This document shows, in pieces, positions 11,001 through 24,879 of a DNA stretch of 64,000 nt. Every line of letters starts with the position of its first letter. The first letter of the stretch is position 1. A model generated the notes under the pieces. It saw only the letters and a program-made list of their open reading frames with translations. It ran no database searches and was not told the DNA's origin. This DNA is from Cacajao melanocephalus. Taxonomy: Eukaryota > Chordata > Mammalia > Primates > Pitheciidae. A program made the position numbers and the translations under genes. The stretch is from NCBI GenBank assembly GCA_963573385.1, contig CAUYLG010076831.1, forward strand, positions 1 through 64,000. Reading direction: 5' to 3'.

Positions 11001-12990
11001 AGGCAATAGAAAACATCTAAAATCAGTAAGTCAAGAAATGACAGTACACGCATATTCTTCAGTTAAGTGATGGCAAATGGTGGAATAAACAATTAAAGTT
11101 TCTTTAAACTGTTTGTCTTTGAAAAGTGGGACACAAGAGTGGAAAGGATGGAAAATTTTACCTAGTTTTTAAAAACATACATTATTAATTAAATTTTATT
11201 TTTTTCAATTATATACAGAGAAAAAAAATGACCCACGAGAAGTATGGAATAAGACTACCAACCCCAAATAGATGGGATATGACCTATTCTGGATTTCCAG
11301 AATTCAGATGCGTTAATGACGTTTAAAAGATGTTTACGTAAAAGTCTGGTAAGAAGTTTAAAACCTTAAAACATACACAGTCATTAAAAACATTTTACTT
11401 AGTATATCCTTCAAATCAATCGACCAACTATATGCACGTTAACATTTAGGTTACATGAGGCATATTAAGTTTAAATTTTTCCTTTAGACCTTTTTCATTT
11501 TTCAAAATTTTCTTCCATTAAAATGGATTGCTTTCTGATGAGACAAAAAGTTTGAGAGTTTTTTGTTAGGGCTTTGGTAGTGTATTTGTGTTTTAAAACT
11601 AGATTCAGACACTATTGTGATAGAAACAAAAATTTCATTAAAAAGGAAAGCATTGAGGCCAATATATTTTAAACGAACGGAAAGGAAAAATGGCCCTGTA
11701 TCATACTAGAATATTTGATTTTTCTAAGTGACTCAAATCTAACGTAACACATAGCAAAATAATTGATTTCACATGCTTTGTGGTTCCACATGTTGCCTCA
11801 AATCGAGAGGCCACAGGCTGAGGACTGGAACTCCTGTTACCTAGAGACTGTTCAGTGGGATGGTATTATGTGGTGTAGGTGGTAGCAGAAAACGGAAGGA
11901 AACCTTGGGCTGCCCTTACCCCTTGTACAATTTCAAGAAGAAAGGGAGAGAGAAAAGAGTGAAGGGAGGGCAGCGCTACCTCCCTTCAGAGCTGTTCCCA
12001 ATGCACAGACAATAAGCCTAAGCAAAGCAACCAAGAGGCCCCACAAATGCATCATTCCACTCTTTGGAACTGTGGCATGGAACCGTGGACTGCTGGGAGT
12101 TTCATGTCAGAAGGTGACTTGATTGAACCCTCTTTCCTCACTCGTAATTTACTTAAATGCCAAAAATCTTAAAGCAGGCTGTCAACAGCTCCATGTAACA
12201 TTTAAAGCACATGACCCCACTTGTGTCTCTGACTCTCCTTAAGTACTTTAAAAACACATTATCATCTCATCTCATTTTACAGCCGGGTCTTAAAGAAATG
12301 CCATTTCTGGAAATGGAATGTTACATGAATCACAGCTGCAAAGTGCTGTGATGGGGCCAGGCTGATTGCCTGACATCCCACAGAACACACAAAGGCAAGA
12401 AATCTTCTGTTCTCAAAACAAAGGGAAGACATGTCTGTTACAGAATTCCCAGCATCAAGAAGTACCTTGAAAGGGACACAAAAATTTCTGCCCAAGAGTA
12501 GAATACAGATTTCTGAGTCATTCTGGTATGTTCCCCAAATCACCACACAGCTACTGGGTCCAAGTTTGGGGAAGACCTTGACAATGCTCCTGGGATCTGG
12601 GTTGTCTTTCAAGACCATGAGGCTGCCTGCAGTGGAGGCATGTGGCTTAAAATTGCCCCTATAAAGTCTGGTGCAACACTCAAGAACACTGATCCTAAAG
12701 TACCTTGGGTTAAGAATCTGAAAAAATGATAGAACTGAGCCTAAAACTGATCCTCCAGTATCTTTAGGCAGAAGCTTTCACAGGGGGTCTTCAGTGACAA
12801 CCCATAGCAACACAGGACAAGGGCAGGCTCTGGGGACCACCCTAAAGCACTGGAAACTGAGCAGTGCCAGCCCCCATGGCATAAAACCACACCCGATGTC
12901 TTATAAGCTATCATAACAGACCCCAGAATAGCCTGGTAATTCCCAGACTTGTACCCAGCTCCTGAAATTGTCTTCCAAAGCCACCATATT
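10990..12990. other. Gene-free AT-rich interval
   Basis: No ORF with recognisable homology. The 113-codon minus-strand frame at 12277-12618 has no domain. Some of it may be further decayed L1. Confidence 0.45.
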
Positions 12991-13926
12991 CTGACAGGCA
13001 TTGATTAAAACCTTCCCCTGAGTCCTACCTGTGTCCTGGATCAAATTCAAATGTCTTGCCAAAGGCTTGCCTCTCCCGCAACACCGCCTCCATCCCTACC
13101 ACCCATTATGCCCCACTGGGTGTCCAAGCCTGCAGCCTGGTTGACTCTCCACCAACCCACCTACTCCATCATCTCTGAGCTTGCTTTTCCAGGCTGTAGT
13201 CTTCCAAACCACACAGCAGCTTCCATAGCCTCCTTAACTAGGCAGAAAGTGCTCACCTGTCCACTGAGTCCCTGTGTTCCATGGCTTTAGCGGCATTAAA
13301 TGGTGTCACATGTCATGTCTTGATTGTCTAATTCTAATGCAATCCCTCTCAGGCACCTGCCCTCCTAACTTGGTGGAACATCCAATGTCTGTCCCTTCTC
13401 CAACTTCACTTTCCTTCCCTCCAACCATCAGGGGCCTACAGGTTCCAGAGGTGAGTGGGGAACTCTCAGCATCTGGCTTCCTCGATACCCTTGCTCCTTG
13501 CAGATGGCTGGGAGATCCACTCTTGTTCTGTCACCAGTGGGCCCCCATAACGAGCTTCCTGAGGAAGCCTGTGAAGCTCCCCCTCCACCCCAAGGCTCCC
13601 AGGCCACTCCAAAACACACTCTGTCACCCTAGGTCCTGCCACCTGAGGGGCCAGGCTCAGTTTTTCTTAGGCTCTTTCCATTCACACCTGAACCCTGGTC
13701 CTCTGCAGCTCTAAATTCCACCTCCACCCTGGGGCCAGCCCACTTTTCCAACCTTGGAAATTCAAAACTTTCATTCACCTGCCTTTTCTTTAATAAAGGG
13801 GCTTAATTGATGTGGGGAAGCATTTGATGGTCCCAAGGGACCAGACCCTAGCCCCTAGAATGGGAAAGAGTTGTTTATATTTCTTAGTGGAAGGAAACAG
13901 ACAGTTAAATTTATTTAAATGCACCA
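12991..13926. other. Gene-free C-rich interval, possibly decayed L2
   Basis: Pyrimidine-rich on the plus strand, with TGGATCAAATTCAAATGTCTTGCC and TTGCTTTTCCAGGC, which faintly resemble L2 ORF2/3' sequence. A 146-codon frame (13274-13714) is proline/serine-rich with no recognised domain. I do not call a gene. Confidence 0.4.
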
Positions 13927-13945
13927 TAAGTGCAATTATTATTAC

Positions 13946-14236
13946 TTTTTTTTTTGAGACGGGGTCTCTGTTGCCCAGACGGGAGTGCAATGGTGTGATC
14001 TTGGCTCACTGCAACCTCCGCCTCCCAGGTTCAAGTGATTCTCCTGCCTCAGCCTCCTAAGTAGCTGGGATTACAGGTACCTGCCACCCCGCTCAGCTAA
14101 TATTTTTGTATTTTAGTAGAGACAGGGTTTCATCATGGTGGCTAGGCTGGTCTCTAACTCCTGACCTCAAATGATCTGTCCGCCTTGGCCTCCCAAAGTG
14201 CTGGGATTACAGGTTTGAGCCACCACACCCAGCCCG
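13946..14236 (-). mobile_element. AluS-like SINE with 11-bp TSD
   Basis: Full reverse Alu from GAGACGGGGTCTCTG to CACCACACCCAGCCC. TAAGTGCAATT at 13927-13937 and 14237-14247 is a perfect TSD. The right arm lacks a few bases after GGGTCT relative to consensus. Confidence 0.96.
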
Positions 14237-14284
14237 TAAGTGCAATTTTTAGATAGCACTTCTATAAAACAGAATTCTTTTGTA

Positions 14285-14400
14285 ATGCATGTATTTATTC
14301 ATCAAACATTTATGGAGCCTGCAATGAGCACAGCAAAATGCTAGACGATAGGAATACAAACTAGAGAGACACAGAACTTACCCTCAAGATAGGTCTTGGA
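14285..14400 (-). mobile_element. L2 3' end fragment, antisense
   Basis: TTATTCATCAAACATTTATGGAGCCTGCAATGAGCAC, then GAACTTACCCTCAAGATAGG. This is the reversed L2 terminal segment, short and diverged. Confidence 0.65.
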
Positions 14401-15329
14401 AGTATCTGGAAAGCAGCCATCAAAGAGACTCCTCCTACCCACCATGATGATAACCTGTTTATTATTATCTAAAACCATTTATTACTTGTCTGTATGCAGA
14501 TAGCACATACTTCTATGTCTTGAATTACCTGTTGGTTACTTTACTTTTAAAAGAGAGGACTGTATATAGAATTTCTTTAGGGAAAAGCCTGTTAGTACTC
14601 AACACCAATAATCACATGAGTTTTCACAGGCTTGTGGCTGTGCAACTTAAAACTCCTTCGCTCACAGCATTTGATCCCTCTTACAGAATTACAGGAGGCA
14701 AGCCTGCAAGTCCCATGATGACATTTTATGAAGAAAGCGAGCCAAGCCCAGAGAAGTTAATTAATTTCCACGGAAGGGGCTAATCCGCAGGGAAGAGCCC
14801 CAGGTCTCTCACTGGTGAATCATTTACATAAGCAACTGCTCACCCTCGATTCAAAACTGTGTTCCTTACTGGAAGCTAACAGGAAGCTTGACGTGTTGAG
14901 CTGCTGGGAGAAGGGGAGCAATGCTTGGGGGTATTGTGGTCATCAGGATGAGATTTACCCGGGAAGCTGAGAAAACTTATCAGCCTTGCCCTTGTGCAAG
15001 CTCCTTAGAAAGCTAACCCTTCCTGTACATTCCAATTAGGAGACTGCAATTTCTCAAGCTGTTATTTGTTGGGATCTGTTTTCTCATTCTGAATCAATAG
15101 TTGTTATGTTTCAAATACATTTGTGCTGAACTTTAAAAAATTCTTTTTCTTAAATCGGGTCCCCCAAATTATATAAGCTTCAAGCAGCCTGGTTTCTCCT
15201 CTGGTTCTCCGTCTACAGTTCCGTGTTTGTTCAGTGAGGTGAGGGTGGTTACAGGGCACGGAGGCACAGAGAAGGAAATCACAGGCCCCTAGCATTCTTC
15301 GTCTTGTTGCAATAGGTAGACAGGCGGAC
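14401..15329. other. Gene-free interval
   Basis: Around 14690-14790 the run TTTTATGAAGAAAGCGAGCCAAGCCCAGAGAAGTTAATTAA may be a decayed antisense MIR. Otherwise I see nothing that I can name. Confidence 0.4.
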
Positions 15330-15960
15330 AGGGACGGCGCAGGACAGGGCCCTGAGGAATGTCAGGCAACAGGTGACTGTCATGCGATTGCTGGCAGCTC
15401 TTCAAGAATGATAGATGGTCCTGGCTGGGGCCAGAGAGAGGAAAACTTCTCAACAACCAGGAAACACCTTGAGCTTATGGGCAACAACTTCCCAGTAAGA
15501 TCCTAGGAACTGAGCAAACATGTCCAGGCACGTGCATTCAGAGGCAAAATCACAGAGTTTGACTGGTGTAAGACCTTCCTCTGGGGGCACTAGACCAGCA
15601 AGGAAAAATTGCCCTAAGACAGCATGTGCATAACGTCAACCACCAAACAGCGCATGCAGCCCCTCCCAGGAGCTGCCAAGTCACATGCAGCAATTAGCCA
15701 ACAGGGAAAGGACGAGGGGAGGAGACCAGGAAGAACCAGGAAATGGTACCTCTATAAGAGCCCTGAGCCCACAGTCAGGTCGGGCACTCAATCTTTTGAG
15801 TTGCTCGCTTGGTTTCTTCCATGTGTACTTTTCTTTGCTTCAGTAAACTCTCATCTCTGCCTTCAATCTGCTTCGGTCTCCCGGCTGAATTCTTTCTTCC
15901 AAGAAGACAAGAATCAAGGACTGAAGACCCCACCTGGACTCACCACCAGTAAGAACCTCA
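15330..15960 (+). mobile_element. ERV1-type LTR (MER31/MER34-like)
   Basis: CACCAAACAGCGCATGCAGCCCCTCCC..GGTACCTCTATAAGAGCCCTGAGCCC, then TTGAGTTGCTCGCTTGG, TTTGCTTCAGTAAACTCTC, and CTTCGGTCTCCCGGCTGAATTC. The order is U3 with TATA box, R, then U5. The poly(A) hexamer is mutated to AGTAAA (15842-15847). Neither terminus could be fixed and no internal sequence is evident, so probably solo. Confidence 0.65.
15753..15758 (+). promoter_or_regulatory. Putative LTR TATA box
   Basis: TATAAG about 90 bp upstream of the degenerate poly(A) hexamer, the usual U3-R spacing. The activity of this old promoter is unknown. Confidence 0.4.
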
Positions 15961-16530
15961 CTCCCTCCAGAGGGAAACCTCCACATAAATGGCACCTAAC
16001 CTTAATAAAAACACCTATTAATTTACTTCCTACATCTCAAAGAATAAAATAAAGACTACCAGAGTTTAAGAGAAAAAATTGCCAGGCTAGGGAAAACCCA
16101 CCAGTGAGTAAATCAACTCAGTAACTCATAGAGGGGGGAAAGTCAAGGGATTCTAAGCGTGAAAAAGGAGGTTTTATGATGTTTATGCTACTTAGGGATT
16201 GGAAATTCTAAAGAGAATAGAATGTGCCCCTCGTTTGGATGCCCCAGTGAAGGCTCCAGTCTCAACCTTCCCCTCCCTCCTGTCTTCTGCCTTCTGACCA
16301 CCCAGTGTCTTTCCACGTGGCTCTGCGTGGCATGCTATGCCCTGCCTCTGTCTATAGGACCTGTGGGTATCAGAAACCTTGTTTTCTTGAGCCTCCCCAC
16401 CGCATCCTCTTATGGCCACACCTGACTATCATTACATAAAAGAACATAAAACAAAAACACCTCTATTATTAACATCTGGCATTGGTGGAGTACACTTGTT
16501 ACAAATATGAACCAATTATATTATCATTCT
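15961..16530. other. Gene-free interval
   Basis: Short frames at 16192-16425 on both strands show no homology. No repeat named. Confidence 0.45.
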
Positions 16531-16857
16531 AGGGGAATTAACACAGAAACAGAAAACCAAACAATGTATACTTATAAGTGAGGAGCTAAACATTGGGTGC
16601 ACGCAGACACAAAGATGGGAACAATAAATACTGGGAATTCTGAAAGTGGGGAGGAAGAGAGGAGGGGAGGAGAAGAGGGAAGAGTTGAAGAACTGCCTTT
16701 AGGTACTATATTCACTACTTAGGCGTAGGTGACAGGATCATTAGAGGCCCAAACCTCAGCATCATGCAACATACCCATATGCCAAATCTACATGTGTCCT
16801 CTGAATCTAAAATTTAAAAAGTAAATTAAAAATTAAATAAAATAAATGACATTAACT
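16531..16857 (+). mobile_element. L1 3' end (L1MA/L1PB-like)
   Basis: CACAGAAACAGAAAACCAAAC, CTTATAAGTGAGGAGCTAAACATTG, GACACAAAGATGGGAACAATAAATACTGGG, a G/A-rich tract, GTACTATATTCACTACTTAGG, then CTACATGTGTCCTCTGAATCTAAAATTTAAA and an A-rich tail. This is the end of L1 ORF2 plus the 3' UTR, 5'-truncated. Confidence 0.85.
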
Positions 16858-16879
16858 GAAGTTCATGATTTACATTTGA

Positions 16880-17065
16880 GGTTGCTTCTAGTGTGTTGTA
16901 CAGTTCTAGGGGTTTGAAAAATGTATAGCATACATTATATTGTCATCCAGAATGGTGTCATTACCCTAAAAGTCCCCTTTGCCCCAATTTGTCCCTCATC
17001 CCCTCTCCCTGAAATCCTACCCACCACTGATCTTTTCACTGACTCTATAGCTTTGCCTTTCCCAA
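16880..17065 (-). mobile_element. Old L1M fragment, antisense
   Basis: GGTTTGAAAAATGTATAGCATACATTATATTGTCATCCAGAATGGTGTCATTACCCTAAAAGTCC followed by ACCACTGATCTTTTCACTGACTCTATAGCTTTGCC. It matches the same antisense L1M segment seen at about 60000-60140 in this window. Confidence 0.65.
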
Positions 17066-17194
17066 TAAACAATGAGATTTTAATTTTCTCTTGGAGGAAT
17101 TGAGCTTATGTCTATCCCTCTTAACTCTTTTTTCTCACTTGAATCTGACTAGGGCAGAAATGACATTATGTGACTTTTGAAGCTACATTAGGAA

Positions 17195-17495
17195 AGTTCA
17201 TACAGCTTCCACCAGGTTCTCTTTGGATGCTCACTCTTGGACTCTGCTATGCTGTAAGGAAGCCTAAGTTGCCTGAGGACAGATCCTGTGGACAGGAACC
17301 GAACTCTCAGGTGACCCCAGCACCAACTTGCCAGTCATGTAAGAGAGCCACCTTACAAATGCATCCTCTGGCTCTAGTTGAGCTGATGCTACCTGGTAAT
17401 GGGCTGCCCCATCTCTGTACCAGGTTTAAAACGTGTTGTTTTAAACCGTTAAGTTTTGGTGTGGTTTGTTATGCAGAGATACATAACCAGAACAT
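17195..17495 (+). mobile_element. MLT1-type MaLR LTR, 3' part
   Basis: CCAGCACCAACTTGCCAGTCATGTAAGAGAGCCACCTTACAAATG, then TTGTTTTAAACCGTTAAGTTTTGGTGTGGTTTGTTATGCAGAGATACATAACC. These are the hallmark central and 3' MLT1 segments (MLT1F/H-like). The 5' end is blurred. Confidence 0.75.
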
Positions 17496-17659
17496 CTGGC
17501 TATTCTCTAGAGACAGAAGATATGTCTTGTGTATCTTTGTATTGAAGCTGCAATTAGAAGAATGAAAGGTTCTTGATATTTGTTGTTGATAATCATAAAA
17601 TCAAAATCCAAGGCAAGTGTGGTAAATCCCCAAATCCAAGAGCAAAAGCATCACAGAAC

Positions 17660-17800
17660 TCGGAATCTGGAAGGAGCCTTAGCAATCATTTAGCCCAGTT
17701 TCCCCTACATGATGGAAATGCTGAGGCCAAGATGCTAAGTGACTTACACAGGTCACATCACAAGTTAGTGGCCAAACTGAGACTTGAGCCTCATGCTTTA
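17660..17800 (-). mobile_element. MIR-family fragment, antisense (probable)
   Basis: CAGTTTCCCCTACATGATGGAAATGCTGAGGCCAAGATGC, AAGTGACTTACACAGGTCACATCACAAGTTAGTGGCC. The layout of a reversed MIR core is recognisable but diverged. Confidence 0.5.
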
Positions 17801-18264
17801 TTTGGGAAAAAAAAAAAGAAAACAAGATTAAAACAAATAAAAACAAGTTCTGCTTCATGAAGCAAGAAATTTACTTATGGATTCACCAACCCAAAGGGTG
17901 TTCACCTAACTCTAAGTTTAAAAATGTTAAAGAAGAGATCAAATTGGAGACTGCAGGGTCCTACAGGATTAAAGGAACACTTACATGTTTAAGGACCCTT
18001 TCCCTAACACCTACACTGATATTAAAGAGGGTGTTTATTGCTCTCACTATATGTTTTTCTTAGGTGATAAGCTGACTAATATCAGCCAACAGGAAAATAA
18101 TTGCTTTATATAACACCGTTTTAGGCTTTGATTCTCACTAACAAAGGGCCTTTAACTGTGTTGGGAGATGATTCTCCGTGAGCCTGTATACCTCATGATT
18201 AAGGCACTGATCACCCTTTGCTCTAAACTATCTTTTCAGGGATGTTTAGTGAACGGCCTTGGGA
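17801..18264. other. Gene-free interval
   Basis: Begins in an A-rich tract. No ORF homology or named repeat. Confidence 0.45.
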
Positions 18265-18599
18265 GACAGAGATAGCACCTTCCTCTGGAGCAAAGGACAA
18301 TCAACTTACTGTTGATTATAAAAGATTTGTCTTCTCCGAACTCAGGGCTTCTTCTCTGTAATGCAAACACGGCATGTGTGACATCCATCTGGGCTCATCT
18401 GTGTCATCACATGAGACTCGGAGGCAAGGGGCACTGAGGCAATATGGTGCTCTTGCAGCTTTGCTGTGAGTAATGAAGTCCTTTGTCTCTGGCCCGGGGG
18501 GCCTGCATCTTCTGCTACCATCCATGAGACTGTAGCAGGCTGGGCGAGCTTGTTAGCTAGAAAGGAGGGCAAAACCTCAGATCCTTTGCAGTCTTGACA
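18265..18599 (+). mobile_element. ERVL-type LTR, copy A (LTR16-like)
   Basis: ATTATAAAAGATTTGTC, CTCAGGGCTTCTTCTCTGTAATGC, GTGAGTAATGAAGTCCTTTGTCTCTGGCC, TCTTCTGCTACCATCCATGAGACTGTAGCAGGC, AGCTTGTTAGCTAG, ending TCTTGACA. The same order of segments recurs at 37068-37388, which establishes a dispersed repeat independently of the family name. GTAATGAA probably replaces a poly(A) AATAAA. Confidence 0.65.
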
Positions 18600-18937
18600 T
18601 GCCTTCTTTTTGCGTTGGAAATGAGGCCAGATTAACAGTAAGAGGACAGAACTTTGCAGGAGGAAAGAATGATTACATTCATTGGTGGGTATGATGAACC
18701 TCACAAAGTGTTAGCCCCCTTTTTAGCCTCTGACAAACTTGTACTTTCTTTCTCAGGGATAAGCTATACCTGTACCTTAATTCCTTTACATCTAATAGGA
18801 CTAACATGTCAAAACACTAAGAGACCAGCAGAGGAGCTTTACCGTGGACTGATAAGCGTCACCTAAGCTCTAGTGGCTTAAGCTGCCTAGGCCCTTCCAA
18901 GGTCCTGAGAAAAGTTCTAACACACATGGTCATGTGT

Positions 18938-19052
18938 TTTATAAAGTTCGAAAAACTTTATAAAGTTTAATATAAACTTTATAAAAGTTTATATCTATAA
19001 AAATTTAGATATATCTATATCTAAAAAAAAAGTTAAATCTATAAAAATAAGA
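18938..19052. repeat. AT-rich palindromic low-complexity tract
   Basis: Overlapping TATAAAGTTT/AAACTTTATA units, including the perfect 16-bp palindrome AAACTTTATAAAGTTT at 18953-18968, followed by an ATCTATA/TAGATA run. A possible cruciform-forming or fragile microsatellite-like tract. Confidence 0.8.
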
Positions 19053-20068
19053 TTTTAACCTCAATTGTTCGATTCCATGGGCTTTTTCTACTCTGACTTT
19101 TCCTCCATCTCATTACATTTCATCTAGGGTGGCTTTGAAGTGGCCATGGGTATTTTGAGATGCCATTGAAAGGGAGCTGGCAATATACATAGCTTGGGTT
19201 TAGCTTGAGACATACTTACATACTTTGCAATCACATCCTGTATGTTTTATCTATCCTCTGCAGGGATGGCTTCCAAGAACACTCCTACTGTCCACTGTGC
19301 CAATACCCCTGACATCATGGCGTGAGGCTGCTGGCCAGACAGTGCCAGGAAATGGAATGGCCCCACAGCATCTGGCTCTGTAAGGATGAGGGTAATGGAA
19401 GAAAAACAAAGACTGAGGTTCTCGTAGCCAGAAGCCAGTCTGAGAAATTCTTCTAAACATCAGATGTGTAAAATTGTAATCAGAACACCCTTGGTCAAAT
19501 TCCACTTATTAGGAATACTGAGTGCAGCAGATACAGTAATAAATCTATCGTACAACTTTTTTTGTGTTTATTGGAAATTGTGCAAAATGGAATTTATCAG
19601 AATTCTTGCATTTTGGAGGCACAAGCAGTGGCACAAACAGTGGCTGTTTGAGGTGCTACCTTTAATGCATCCCAAGATGTCATTATATCTTAGCATATCC
19701 AGCGTATCCTATCCTGACAAAGTCTGACAGTTCCTAATGAGATGGCATGCAAATTTGTCACCAATGTTCAAAAATGGCCTGGAAAAAAACAGAAAAATTT
19801 AGGGCTCCACTAACAAAATTCCTATACATATTCATCAATTGACCAATGGATGTAGTCTAGATGTAATTTGACTGCATAACTACGTAACACTATTCAACTT
19901 AGTGGCAGTTTCAAAATGTATCTGAATCAGTCATGTGGAGCTTATTTTCAAAATTAATCTTATATATTTCACGTTATGTTCAGAATTACTGATTATACCA
20001 AAATAAATATAGCAAAAAGGAAACATCTTGGCGAAAGTCAATAATGTAAACTAAAAAATGAATATTTA
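19053..20068. other. Gene-free interval
   Basis: Short frames on both strands at 19251-19727 have no recognisable homology. No repeat named. Confidence 0.45.
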
Positions 20069-20370
20069 GGCCAGGCATGGTGGCTCATACCTGTGAGCCC
20101 AGCACTTTGGGAGGCCGAGGTGGGTGAATTACCTGAGGTCAGGAGTTCCAGACCAGCCTGGCCAACATGGTGAAACCCTGTCTCTACTAAAAATGCAAAA
20201 ATTAGCCAGATGTGGTGGAGCATGCCTGTAATCCCAGCTACTCAGGAGGCTGAGGCACAAGAATTGCTTGAACCCCAGGAGGTGGAGGTCGCGGTGAGCC
20301 AAGATCGTGTCGCTGCACTCTAGTCTGGGTGACAGAGTAAGACTCTGTCTCAAAAAAGAAAATAAAAAAG
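20069..20370 (+). mobile_element. AluS-like SINE
   Basis: GGCCAGGCATGGTGGCTCAT at the head, GGTCAGGAGTTCCAGACCAGC, right arm with GGTGACAGAGTAAGACTC, then an A-rich tail with interruptions. About full length. Confidence 0.95.
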
Positions 20371-22485
<2,115 letters not shown>

Positions 22486-22490
22486 GAATT

Positions 22491-23071
22491 ATTTAATATT
22501 GTAAAGCAGACTTTTTATTGCCTGTGTTTGGAACATATGACAAATATCCCATAAGAGCAATAAAATACAACAGGTCCTCTGGGTTATGAATAGGAACTGC
22601 TGTTACAGACAAGTTCAACTTCTGTAATTATGAATTCTTCATGATACACGATTAGCAGCATCTCTAATAACAATAGCTTCTAACTATTGATTTTGAGATT
22701 ATTTTCATATCCTTTACAGAGATTTTTACACGTAGGTTAGCTCAGATTCCTTCCTAAGTCTATCTCAGAGAAATGATACAAACACACGGTCCTTCTCTGT
22801 TTGGCTCATCCATGCCTCTAGCAAAAGACCTGAGAATATTTGGTTCAGTAATTTCTCTCATGGGCTCAAAAGTATAACAGTTCTCTGCAGGATTTTGTCC
22901 TCACTGTTGAGCTTGTTTTCCCTTCTGGGAAACTTATCCCTTTACAGAAAAACACATCAGCAAAATTTTTCTGGCTTTGCTACCTCTCTAAGCTTCCCTG
23001 GGCAGTAGTAAATACTTGCCAGATTCACTAGAATTCAGTTTTCTGTCCTGGCACTGAGTCCTACAGGCACT
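22491..23071. other. Gene-free interval
   Basis: No coding signal or named repeat. Confidence 0.45.
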
Positions 23072-23710
23072 GCTTGTGGTGGTTTTACTGTGTCAACTTA
23101 GCTAAAGTGAAACTATGCTGCGCAAAAGTCCTTTCTCCAGAAGATTCCAAGTGGGGACTGCACACAAAGAAGATTTGCATGCGGTTTGGAAGCCACAGCA
23201 GCCGTTATGCTTTTAGTTCAGCACAGGCCCCAGGGACTGATCTGCTAGCTAGTCTTGTTAGCATGGGGCAGAGGCAGAGCATGCAGCTCCTTCAGCTCCC
23301 ACCAGATAAACTCCTTCAGCTTCAACTAGTCCTGGGCCAGGCACATGCACAGCTCCACGGCAAAAGGCACCAATTCTTTGATAGATCATCAGCATCACTG
23401 GAATTAGACATCAGTGAAACACAGATCCAGGCTCCAGTTTGCCCTTGAGCGTTCTACTAGTCTATTTCCCTCTGCTTCACAGCCAGCTTTTCTTCCCAAC
23501 TGCCTCCCCTGCTGACCTACAACACCCTCCGGCCAACCACAGCTCCCCTTCATGGTCCCTCGTTCGTGACTTTTCTACAATCCCTACCCAATCTCCTTTC
23601 AGAACTATACTTGCTTAGCCCTCACACAGTTGTGTAAAGTCTAAGTTTTGTAACAAATCTCTTATTCATACCACTCATAGCGGTTGTGCTTCCCAGATCA
23701 AACTCTGATG
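23072..23710 (+). mobile_element. ERVL/MaLR-type LTR, diverged
   Basis: The left end, TGGTGGTTTTACTGTGTCAACTTAGCTAAAG, and the right end, CACAGTTGTGTAAAGTCTAAG..AACAAATCTCTTATTC..ATAGCGGTTGTGCTTCC, match the two ends of an LTR group whose ends read GTGTCAACTTGACT and AATAAATCTCTTA. The 45526-45930 element is a relative. AATAAA has decayed to AACAAA. The 124-codon ORF inside is not homologous to a retroviral protein. Confidence 0.5.
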
Positions 23711-23879
23711 CTCTACTACCAAGTGTGCTGACAGGGAACAGAATGACAAATGAACCAGAGGAATTCTACTCGAAATCTCAGCTAGTTAATGACTGCAGTC
23801 AAATCAACATTCCCTCAAGAGCACTGGCAGAAAGCAAATCAACACACCCAACACACTTTGTTCCTAAGTCATCAAAAGT

Positions 23880-23970
23880 GTTCACATTTTTTATGCTTTC
23901 TGATCCAGCCGTTCCACCTCTAAGAATTTATCTCAAGGAAATAACTATAATACTTTGATAAACTATTTGG
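23880..23970 (+). mobile_element. Old L1M fragment
   Basis: GATCCAGCCGTTCCACCTCTAAGAATTTATCTCAAGGAAATAA is the conserved motif near the end of L1 ORF2/3' UTR. A second compatible L1M piece at 24880-25200 suggests one element opened by the LTR between them. Confidence 0.6.
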
Positions 23971-24399
23971 TGAACCTTTCAAGGTACGTATTTGGGTTAA
24001 AATAGATGGTCCCTGAACTGCTACGTCAAGATGGTTAGTTACGCTGACCGCAGAACTTTTTGCTTTGCTGAGTGAGTGTACAGAGATGAATGGCTGTGAA
24101 CTCTGGACATCATGGGGGACATTTGGAAACCATCTGGGGAAGAGAAAAAAGAGAGGAGAGGCCACTGTCTGGAAAGGAACGTGGGTAGAAAGCACAAATG
24201 TCAAATGGGTACGTTTCTAACTATTTCTCCATGAAATATTCACAGTGGGTTTGGCTCTATTTGGAGGTAAGCCTGAGAGGGGAGACCCCCTCGTCTCTTT
24301 CTATTTCACCTCCTCCTTCCATGGGAAGGAGAGTGAAAAAGGAAAATAAAATACCAACGAGCTGGGAAAATGACTCCCTTTTTAGTGCCCAGTGTCTCT

Positions 24400-24860
24400 G
24401 CTATCTGTTAACCTTGAAAGAGTTGCAAATGAGTGTTATCTCTGCCAGCTGGAGCCCGGCAGTGGGTCACGCCCCCACGTCTCCACGGACCAGGCTTCCT
24501 CCTGGAAACACCTCCACCAACAAACAGATTGTTGCTTTTGTCTTTGTCTCTGTAAGCCCCCTCCCCTGCTGGTCCCTGCTCATGCTGCATATGAATTAGC
24601 GAATTAATGAAGCCAAAAGATTGTAAGGTCAAAAGTCCAGCAAATGGACAATGACATAGTTCCGCCTCAGTTTCCCCTTTAGCCTTGTAAGCCTATAAAA
24701 GGGGAGAGAAGCTGCAGCTCCAGAGCTCAGTTAAAGAGGCTATAGCCCCCGGCAACTCCTGGCTGAATAAAAAAGTCACTTCCTTCCTCAGTTCGGTGTT
24801 CAAGAGGTTTGTTCCCCACCGCTCCTGCTTCAAGTCAAAGCACTGAGTCTTGCTTTATAA
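24400..24860 (+). mobile_element. ERV1-type LTR with TATA box and poly(A) signal
   Basis: CCGCCTCAGTTTCCCCTTTAGCC, then CCTATAAAAGGGGAG (TATA at 24694-24700), GGCTGAATAAAAAAGTC (AATAAA at 24766-24771), then CTTCCTCAGTTCGG. This is a coherent U3-R-U5 order with 66 bp from TATA to hexamer. The left boundary is unclear and could reach 23990. The family was not recognised. It appears to lie between two L1M pieces. Confidence 0.6.
24694..24700 (+). promoter_or_regulatory. LTR TATA box
   Basis: Canonical TATAAAA with a GC-rich downstream edge. A transcription start would be expected near 24720-24730 if the LTR is or was active. Confidence 0.5.
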
Positions 24861-24879
24861 AAAATACACATAAGGCAAA

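Noticed and set aside
13274..13714. 146-codon proline/serine-rich ORF
   Set aside because: It follows plus-strand C richness and possible L2 decay. No recognisable protein domain.
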